Translations under genes and position numbers: made by a program
The notes under the pieces: model-generated
Told to the model about the DNA's origin: nothing
What the model saw: only the letters and a program-made list of their open reading frames with translations
Databases searched by the model: none
Source of the DNA: Tetracentron sinense
Lineage: Eukaryota > Streptophyta > Magnoliopsida > Trochodendrales > Trochodendraceae
NCBI GenBank assembly: GCA_015143295.1
Contig: CM026557.1
Location: 36,031,965-36,095,964 of the forward strand
Length of the DNA: 64,000 bases
Direction of reading: 5' to 3'
Part shown: positions 55,982-64,000 of the stretch, piece by piece
Layout: each line of letters opens with the position of its first letter
Numbering within the stretch: position 1 is the first letter of the stretch

Positions 55982-56051
55982 GTAAGGGGGGAGGGATGTA
56001 GAGCCCCGAATCTGTATTTCACTAAGCAGTGAATAGTATGTGAATAGTGCC
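55982..56051 (+). repeat. Element D polypurine tract and 3' LTR start
   Basis: 'gtaaggggggaggga' (55982-55996) is a polypurine tract, followed by LTR start TGTAGAGCCCCGAATC at 55997. The LTR is interrupted at 56051 by element E. GTGCC at 56047-56051 is the target duplication and recurs at 63791-63795. Confidence 0.88.
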
Positions 56052-57471
56052 TGATCGGTGCTAATTATTAAACATTTATGCACCTTAAACTTCAGTTGTT
56101 AATCCATTTGAGCCCATTTATCCATTACGATACTTCACTTGAGTGTATTTATTATTTTCAGGTTCATGTGAGAAAAAGAATACAAAAATAATCATTTACA
56201 AGCTTTAAAGTCTCTTGTGAATCGCTACTGAGTAAAGAGCCGAGCTAAAGAGAAGTAGAAATGCATAATCAACCCTTGTTCGGTGATCGGGGCATAACTC
56301 TTTAACCGTAGCTCTAATTTCGGCCCATAATATATCAAAAAACCGGATCGAATAGCTCTATAACTTTTATGAAGGAAGTATGGACAAAATCTGAACCCAC
56401 CGATCAATCGGTGGCCATTTGGCCGATCAATTGACGGACGCCGTTTTGGGAGCTCTACAACCACCGATCGATCGACGCCTATTAGTCGATCGATCGATGG
56501 GCGCTGTTTTGGTGATGTTAGAAAGTACGAAAAAGGGATTTTTGAGATTTTTTGGATGTTTCTAAAGCTACAATTCATGAGGATTCTCTCTCTATAAAAA
56601 GAAAAGCATCATTCATGCAAAAGGTTCTGAATTTTGAGATTTAAAAGAGAGAAGGCTCTAGAGATCTGTGGAGGTTGGATTACTCGTGTTTTTCATGTTC
56701 TTCATCGAAAGCGGTGTTCCTTACTCTCGCTATGAACTAATTCATTTTTCTAGGGTTTAAATGAAATCCTAGCCAAGTAACTGTGTCTCTTTGTACTTTG
56801 TTTTAATTTATTCACTTGTAAACAATGATTGCATAATAAGAAGGTTATTCATAACCAGAGTTTATTGATTATATTCGATTTTAGTGTGATTCTATCATTG
56901 TCTTAGGTATTATTATATTGAGATTGAAATCATCCTTCTTAATTTTTTGTGATTATTAATGTAGATTTTATGCAATGGTTTTTACTGTCAAGGAATTAAA
57001 TCATAAGATATTTTATGCTAAAGGAAGACGAGTGATTTCACAACCCTAGTTTAGTATGTATCACTCGTACTAACCGAAGATAGGATATGCCTAGGGTCTA
57101 ATCCCTTGAATCATTCTAGATGGAAGAGTGGAGTCTTGTAGTCACTCTCATCCCTATTGTTTACATTGTGATGGACTTGAATAAATGCATTAGGGACCAG
57201 TTATGAAGCTAGTGGTGGATTCGAACACACTAGATCTTCTCTCACTAATATTTCATCAATAACTCTTAATTTAATTAGTTAAAATAGAATTTGTTAGTTT
57301 AATTGCCACTCTTAGGTTAAAAATCAATCCAACCAAATCAACTTGTTACCCCTTGACTCACAAGCAATCTTAGCAATCAAACTAGCGCGATCCTCTGTAG
57401 TTCGACACCCCATAGTAGTCATTATTCTACGGAATTGTAACTACTACAAGGTTTATTTAATGGGACGATCA
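56052..57471 (+). repeat. Element E 5' LTR
   Basis: Starts TGATCGGTGCTAATT and ends 'ggacgatca'. It contains a palindrome cluster (56398-56508), TATA-like 'ctctataaaaag' (about 56590) and 'caccccatagtagtcattat' near its end. Confidence 0.9.
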
Positions 57472-57476
57472 ATTTT

Positions 57477-57494
57477 TGGCGCCATTGCCGAGGA
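57477..57494 (+). other. Element E primer-binding site
   Basis: TGGCGCCATTGCCGAGG, five bases after the LTR; the TGGCGCC form is common in Athila and Tat elements. Confidence 0.85.
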
Positions 57495-57897
57495 TTACTA
57501 TAACGGTTTAGTTGCTTAAATCAAAAGATTAGAACTGAGTCATTTTATTCAAATTAAAAAAAAAAATCTTTTATTGATCTCTAAAATTCTGTGTTGTAGG
57601 TACCAATTGCTTGGATTGAAAACAGTACTTAGCTAAAATTTTAACAGGAAAGCTGTTGTTCTGCAGAACCAAAAGCTACCCAACGGTTTAATTGCTGAAA
57701 GCATTGTAAGTATTCTCTCATCTGGAGTGAATTATTTTACAAATTGGTATCTGTCGAACATAGAGTTTGCCTCTAGGGTGTATGCACGGTAGACGGTCTT
57801 GTACACCAAAGTTAATTCCTTTCAATTCAGAGTTAGAGCATACCGCTAGGCTTCAGCCCGATTTCACTCAAACCTAGAGACTACTCCTTTATCTGAA
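57495..57897 (+). other. Element E leader
   Basis: Non-coding leader between the primer-binding site and Gag. No feature seen beyond A-runs. Confidence 0.6.
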
Positions 57898-59345
57898 ATG
57901 GCTGAAAATCAAGACCCAACCAAGTCTTTAAAAGAATACTTTGTTCCGTCATCATACTCTTCTCCTTCATGCATTCGGTTGCCGGACACTATGGTAGCCC
58001 ATTATGAGATTAAGTCCAGCACAATTCAGACGCTTCCATCCTACCACGGACTTAGTAATGAAGACCCCTATAAGCATCCGGATGATTTTAATGAAATCTG
58101 CACTACCTTTAAGCTGCAGAATTTTACAGATGATGCTCTCAGGTTGCGCCTCTTCCCATTCTCCCTGAAGGACAAAGCCAAACATTAACTTAACTCTCTT
58201 GTGGTCGACACTATCCACACATGGACACAGCACCATCAGGAATTCTTAAAGAAATTTTTTCTCATTGGCAAAACCAATCAAATAAGGCGAACCATCATGA
58301 GTTGTTCTCAAATTGATGGTGAACTTTTTCATAAGTCATGAGAGAGATTCAAGGATCTCCTCAGAAAATGTCCCCACCATCAGATTCCTAAATGGCAACT
58401 TATCCAGTCATTCTATGATGGTCTATCTCAATTCAACCGCCAGATGGTTGATTTCTCATGTGGGGGGACATTTATGACAAAGAGCAAGACACATGCATGA
58501 GAATTGTTTGAAATTTTGAGTGAAAACACCTTACACCATGCTTCCTCCAATCGTTTTGAGAGACAAAATTCCGCTCCAAATCAAAAGTGAGGCATCTATG
58601 AAGTGAGCACTTTTAATGATGTCTCTTCTAAAGTTGATGAGTTGTCTCGAAAATTAGACCAACTAATGGCTATAGGGCAACCTTCCTACACACCCTCTCA
58701 ACCAAATCTCAATTAGAGAGAGATGTGCCCTATTTTTTCTAGCCCTACACATTATGTGCATGAGTGTCCTGCCGCAAAGCAATTTCCAAAATTTATTCAA
58801 GAACATGTTAATGCTGCTTACACTCGCCCGGGCAATGATCCTTACTCAAACACGTATAACCTAGGGTGGAGAAATCATACTAATTTCTCATGGCAGCCAC
58901 AAGCTCAAGGGAACACTTCTCCCCAAGCTCAAGGAAATTTCTTTCCCCAACCTCAAGGGCCGAATGTTCGACCCTTTCAAAATCAGCCTATCTTCCATCC
59001 TCCCTAACAACAACAATTTCAACACTCTACTCCTCCCCCTCAAAGGAACTCATCTTTTGAGGAGAAAGTGTTGAATGCTCTAAAAGGATTGGAGACCAAC
59101 ACTCAATTGCTGCACTCTCATTCCCAATCTATCCATAGGCTTGAGTCCCAAGTGGGACAATTAGCTAATGCCATATACAAGAGAGAAGAAGGGAAGCTTC
59201 CAAGCCAACCAGTGAGTAACCCTAGGAGTGTAAGCATGGTTGATGATGCTCAACACAATGAAACTCATCGTGAGCATGTTCTTGCCATTACCACACTAAG
59301 GAGTGGGAAGGTAGTTGACAATCAGGTTAGGGAGAAGAAGAGGTC
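57898..59345 (+). pseudogene. Element E Gag
   Basis: One frame with stops, starting 'MAENQDPTKSLKEYFVP'. It has 'YHGLSNEDPYKHPDDFNEIC' and 'ALRLRLFPFSLKDKAKH', the Athila-type Gag core, then 'ELFHKS.ERFKDLLRKCPHH', a zinc-like 'CPIFSSPTHYVHECP', a Gln/Pro-rich segment and a coiled coil ('LETNTQLLHSHSQSIHRLESQ' region). Stops at about 58186, 58339, 58498, 58588, 58714 and 59005 break it; several look like CAA, CGA or TGG changed by C-to-T transitions. A frameshift near 59346 leads to the next frame. Confidence 0.85.
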
Positions 59346-59348
59346 ATA

Positions 59349-60557
59349 GTGGAGCCACCAAAATCCAAAGGAGAGGGGGTGAGTGTCTTTGAGAAGGACC
59401 AAGGTCTTTTCCCATCTTTATCTATTTCTACTCCCCCGGCATCTTATATGCCTAAAGCTCCTTACCCTCAGTGCTTAAAAGATCCCTCCCCTTTTGGAAA
59501 AAAGGGAGCCAAAGTTGATGATATGATGGAAGTATTTAAACAAGTCAAAATCAACCTCCCACTCGTAGAGGCTATCCAGCAAATTCTGGCTTATGCTAAG
59601 GTCCTTAAGGACCTATGCACTCAAAAACGTAAATCTCGGACTCATGTGTCTAAGAAGGTCCTTCTCACTGAGCAAGTAAGCTCCATTATACAATAGAACA
59701 CTCCTCCAAAATTCAAGGATCCTGGTGCTCCTACCATTTCATGTATTATTGGAGATCACTCCATTAATTGAGCACTCTTGGATTTAGGAGCAAGTGTTAA
59801 TCTGTTACCTTTCTCAGTGTATAAGCAACTAAGCATAGGAAAGCTTCAATCCACATCCGTCATGTTGTAATTGGCGAATAGATCTATGAAAAAGCCTCGT
59901 GGGGTGATTAAAGATGTTCTTATCAAAGTTGAAAAATTTTACATTTTAGTCGACTTTCTTGTCCTTGACATGGAAACCGTGCATAATTCAAAAAGCCAAA
60001 TTTCAGTCATCCTTGGTCGTCCTTTCTTGGTCACGGCCAATGCTTGTATAAATTGTAGGACCGAGGTAATGGATGTGTCATTTGGTAACATGAAAGTTCG
60101 GTTGAACATTTTCACCACACCCGAACAACAACAGAAGGAAAAGGAGTGTTTTATGGTGAATGTGAGTGATGAAATAATTGAGGAGACCCCTGCTTATGCC
60201 TTAACTGAGAATGCCTTAGAGGCATCACTTGCTCATCTCAAGCCCCCGGGCCCCAATGAAGAAAAGCTCAAAAAGGATTACAATCATGTGTTACCTTTCA
60301 TCAATCTCAAGGGCTTTCAATTCGAGAAGCATAAAGTGAAAATTACATCCCCATGCTTGTTCTACTATTTTTCCCATAAGCGTAGGTCATACAAGTTATA
60401 TTATACACCTGCAACCTTTCAAAAGTGTATAGTCTCCAAATTTTTTGACATGGATAGGCGTGTACTTAAAGCCAAAGCCCAACTTCACCAGCCCTATGTT
60501 GAGGGCATTAAGAATGGGATGATGACCAAATTCATTGAGTGGTTGGATCCCGTCTAG
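59349..60557 (+). pseudogene. Element E Gag end and protease
   Basis: Pro/Lys-rich end of Gag (59349-59696, 'YPQCLKDPSPFGKK', 'IQQILAYAKVLKDLCTQKRK'), then after a TAG the protease, with 'ALLDLGASVNLLPFSVY' (active site D-L-G, about 59776-59800) and 'VILGRPFLVTANACI' in the 228-residue frame 59871-60557. What follows 'EEKLKKDYNHVLPFI' is not recognised. 'TPATFQKCI' faintly recalls an RT motif but without the surrounding domain. It ends at 60557 where the pol reading frame should continue. Confidence 0.8.
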
Positions 60558-62352
60558 GTAAACGGTTGAGAGTTGTACTGCGTCCGGCTGAAGACAATAA
60601 ACTTAGCGCTTGTTGGGAGGTAACCCAATGTTTTTTGTAGACTTACTTGAGTCTAAGTTTGGGGTGGTTCTCCACCCCTGACAGTTTTTCGGTTTCAAAA
60701 AGAAAAAACAAAAAAAAAATGGTTCGATGTGCTTTATCCCAGGTTGAGTCATCTGTTGCTCTATCTTAGGTTCTTTGGATTCTTGATGTTTCTAGATGTA
60801 TTTGCTTCATGATATTTATCTCTTGACATCTGTGGTTTCTTTCTGTGTGTACTTTCTTTCTCACTAACCCTGGAAGATTCAGTTTTAATGAAGTTTGGGG
60901 AGATCTCTGCTAGATAAATCTTTTCTCTTCCTCCTCCTTTTTCATCTTTGATGCATGGATTACCCTCACTTGTCAGGTATTATTGTTCCCCTTACTTGTG
61001 CTTTAATTCTTTTTACATTGAGGACAATGTAATTTTTAAGTTTGGGGTTGGGAAATAACTGTCATTATTTGTTAACTAGGCATCCATGCAAGAGGGTAGG
61101 ACGTGCAAACAAATGAAATTGTAAAATTGAACTATTTCTGAATCTAAATTGTGATACATATGTTATAATCGATTCATTATTGATTGGCTTAATTTGAGAA
61201 CACATGATCCCAAATAGATATAATTCTTACTATTGACTGAACTTTGCATGCTGAAAATTTATGAAGTTATGAGTCACTTGGAGAAATTGCACGAGCACTC
61301 TACCATATTGTCTTGTGGGGTTTGAAACTGAATCAATCAATTGATGTTTTTGAAACCCCTGAAGAAGTTAAGTGACCTATAAATTGAAAACCACCCTTGG
61401 CTAAATTGAAAATTTTTTAATAACACAAATGATTACTTGACTAGGTTTGCACTTAGTAACCGGGCCTCCTGCCTCACTAAGTAGAGAGTGTTCGCGTCAA
61501 ACCGTGTGAACTCTAGAAAGGATAAAGAATCAGAAAAAAGTTGTACCTCCACTAATATCATTCAATCTTTGAACCAAACTCCTACCTAGTAATCGGGCCT
61601 CCTGCCTCACTAAGCAGCGAGTGTTCACGTCAAACAGTAGAGGTTTGGAACAAACATTTATCAATAGTGACTAGTCTGAGTTTGGAGCCTATTTTACTCA
61701 AGTTAATAAGCCCTAGGGGTGTCTTAACACCTGGTGCCCTAAGACCGTCTAGTTTGGGAGTCACTGGCCTAACACTTGCTACACGGGTTGTGTAGAAAGC
61801 TTAATGAACTTATACTCTGCACAGTCCACTCAATCAATAAAAAAAGTGTCAAGAAAAAGCTTTGGGTCGGTAATTAAATTGATGAGAAATCTGATAATAG
61901 AAGGGGTGATAGAACATCTGCTGAAAGAAAATGTTGAGATCACATATTCAATTGATAATCACACTACACATCAAATGAGACAAATGACCAATCTTTAAAT
62001 AAGCATAAATGTTCAGAATTATGTAAGGTCGTGTGAAATTGAAAATGTGGAGAGTCAAGAATAAAGCCGGTTAATAATAAGAGAATTATGCTGTGTGTAT
62101 CACGATATTTTTACTAGTACATGTCATACTTGAGCATAAATGCAGAGTTGTAGGAGAATATTGATGTTTGTGGGTATCGTCACTGGTAAACCCTCACGAG
62201 ACTTTACTCGTCCACTAGGGTCACCTAAGGGTTTAAAAGGCTTGCTGCATATGCCAAATGCAACCGGGGATCCCACGAAAGGGGATGTAGTTTAGCTTAG
62301 CTTAGTTTCATTTTTATTGCTCAAGGACTAGCAATATTTAAGTTTGGGGTTT
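60558..62352 (+). other. Element E 3' UTR
   Basis: Non-coding. It begins with the 'gcttgttgggaggtaaccca' phrase and holds 'agtttggggt' purine blocks (60655, 61040, 62341) and a duplicated segment with 'cgggcctcctgcctcactaa' (61462 and 61594). The last 'aagtttggggtt' just before 62353 is the polypurine tract. The open frame at 61804-61998 has no recognised domain. Confidence 0.75.
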
Positions 62353-63790
62353 TGATCGATGCTAATTGTTACACATTTATGCACCTTAAACTTCAGTTGT
62401 TAATCCATTTGACCCCATTTATCAATTACGATACTTCACTTGAGTATATTTATTGTTTTCAGGTTTATGCGAGGAAAAGAAGACAAAAATAATCATTTAC
62501 AAGCTTTAAAGTCTCTTGTGAATCGCTACCGAGCAAAGATCCGAGCTAAAGAGAAGTAGAAATGCATAATCAACCTTTGTTCGGTATTTGGGGTATAACT
62601 CCTTAACCGTAGCTCTGATTTAGGCCCATAATATATCAAAACAACCAGCTCGAAAAACTCTACAACTTTCATGAAAGAAGTATGGACAAAATCTAAACCC
62701 ACCAATCGATCGGTGGCCATTTGGCCGATCGATCGGCGGACGCCGTTTTGGGAGCTCTGCAACCACCGATCGATCGGCGCCTCTTGGCTGATCAATTGAC
62801 GGGTGCCATTTTGGTGATGTTAGAAAGTGCGAAAAAGTGATTTTTGAGCTTGTTTTGGATGTTTCTAAAGCTACAATTCATGAGGATTCTCTCTCTATAA
62901 AAAGAAAAGCATCATTCCATGCAAAAGGTTCTGAATTTTGAGATTTGAAAGAGAGAAGGCTCTAGAGATCTGTGGAGGTTGGAGGATGGATTGCTTGTGT
63001 TCTTCATGTTCTTCATTGAAAGAGGTGTTCCTTACTCTCGCTATGAACTAATAAATTTTTCAAGGGTTTAGATGAAACCCTAGCCAAGTAACTGTGTCTC
63101 TTTGTACTTTGTTTTAGTTTATTCACTTGTAAACAATGATTGCATAATAAGAGGGTTTTTCATAACCAGAGTTTATTGATTATATTCGATTTTAGTGTGA
63201 TTCTATCCTTGTCTTAGGTTTTATTATATTGAGATTGAAATCATCCATCTTAATTTTCTGTGATTATTAATGTGGATTTTATGCAATAGTTTTTACTATC
63301 AAGGAATTAAATCATATGATATTTTATGCTAAGGGAAGACGAGTGATTTCACAACTCTAGTTTAGTGTGTATCACTCGTGCTAACCGAAGATAGGATATG
63401 TCTAGGGTCTAATCCCTTGAATCATTTTAGATGGATGAGTGGAGTCTTGTAGTCACTCTCATCCCTATTGTTTACATTGTGATGGACTTGAATAAATGCA
63501 TTGAGGACCAGTTATGAAGCTAATGGTGGATTCGAACACCCTAGATCTTCTCTCACTGATATTTCATCAAAAACTCTTAGTTTAATTAGTTAAAATAGAA
63601 TTTGTTAGTTTAATTTCCACTCTTAGGTTAAAAATCAATCCAACCAAATCAACTTGTTACCCCTTGACTCACAAGCAATCTTGAGATAAAAGCAATCAAA
63701 CCAGCGCAATCCTCTGTGGTTCGACACCGCATACTAGTCACTATTCTATGGAATTGTAGCTACTACAAGGTTTATTTAATTAAACGATCA
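62353..63790 (+). repeat. Element E 3' LTR
   Basis: Starts TGATCGATGCTAATTG and ends 'aaacgatca'. Homologous to 56052-57471 along the whole length; includes extra bases near 62980 and 63685. The palindrome cluster is at 62698-62810. Confidence 0.9.
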
Positions 63791-63795
63791 GTGCC

Positions 63796-64000
63796 AAAGT
63801 ATGATTTTGTACACTAATGGGCTTTATGTTAATATACATGTTTGAATTTATGGCGTGCACGTTCTAATAAGTCTACATATCATTAAGGAGTATGTTTTAA
63901 GCATTTAAGGTGCTAGAAATAGGATTGGAGAAGATCCAAGTGGTGAAAACAAGGTTTTGCAGAAAACAGGGGACCACCGATCGCTCGGTGATAACCTCCG
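63796..64000 (+). repeat. Element D 3' LTR, continuation
   Basis: Follows the right GTGCC (63791-63795). It is the LTR sequence interrupted by element E and runs off the window. A 'ccgatcgctcggt' dyad at 63973-63985 is the first of a cluster like those in the other LTRs. The TATA box would lie beyond the window. Confidence 0.75.

Larger units (their letters stand above)
56052..63790 (+). mobile_element. Athila-like gypsy element E, without RT or integrase
   Basis: A 7739-bp element with LTRs of 1420 and 1438 bp, ends TGATCG..CGATCA, and a perfect GTGCC duplication. Primer-binding site TGGCGCC, a Gag typical of Athila, a protease, and after the coding part the phrase 'gcttgttgggaggtaaccca' common to Athila elements. 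No RT, RNase H or integrase is recognisable, so it would depend on enzymes made elsewhere. LTRs differ at many visible sites, so it is older than element C. Confidence 0.88.

Noticed and set aside
61804..61998. Short protein in the 3' UTR of element E
   Set aside because: 64 residues, no domain, in a region otherwise non-coding in Athila elements.

Overview
The window is plant nuclear DNA, most likely from a eudicot with a large, transposon-rich genome. I cannot name the species. Almost all recognisable coding sequence belongs to LTR retrotransposons of plant lineages (Ty3/gypsy Tat-Ogre, a chromodomain gypsy, an Athila-like gypsy, and Ty1/copia). The only host gene recognised is a broken 3' part of an NRT1/PTR-family (NPF) transporter. 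No bacterial, organellar, rRNA, tRNA or CRISPR feature was found.

Layout. 1-9286: AT-rich intergenic DNA with a foldback/MULE-like element (3523-5717) filled with about ten 154-bp tandem units, a foldback MITE inside its left arm, and a hAT-like MITE (about 5811-6184). 9287-33710: a three-level nest. A gag/protease-only copia (A) is split by a gypsy solo LTR (B, TSD ATAAA), which is split by a 19.7-kb Ogre-like element (C, 11295-30961, TSD AGGGA) with nearly identical 3.0-kb LTRs. 33781-34395: NPF pseudogene. 34419-36780: gypsy LTR. 36781-40087: gag-only copia (H). 40088-51550: a decayed second Ogre-like element (F) whose 3' LTR holds a solo LTR (G, TSD GTGTA). 51572-56051 and 63796 onward: a decayed chromodomain gypsy (D) missing its 5' end. 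Its 3' LTR holds a 7.7-kb Athila-like element (E, 56052-63790, TSD GTGCC) lacking recognisable reverse transcriptase and integrase.

Element C is the best-preserved unit and is read on the minus strand: 5' LTR (27954-30961), primer-binding site, ORF1 with a plant-mobile-like domain and coiled coil, Gag, protease with G-patch, then RT, a degenerate RNase H, a second RNase H and integrase, then a 3' UTR with a tandem array, polypurine tract and 3' LTR. Its near-identical LTRs and perfect TSD mean a recent insertion, yet its reading frame is broken in Gag, at Gag-protease and after the integrase catalytic Glu. It may therefore have been mobilised in trans.

The most unusual signals are: (1) a run of candidate small exons inside the Ogre LTR, each with a pyrimidine-rich CAG acceptor and a GT donor, and a last acceptor 4 nt upstream of the ORF1 ATG, suggesting a multi-exon spliced leader; (2) clusters of GATC/GTCGAC-centred palindromes, upstream of the TATA box in four LTR families and at the expected place in a fifth; (3) six hairpins with one shared core in the F LTR; (4) two junctions carrying templated filler DNA.
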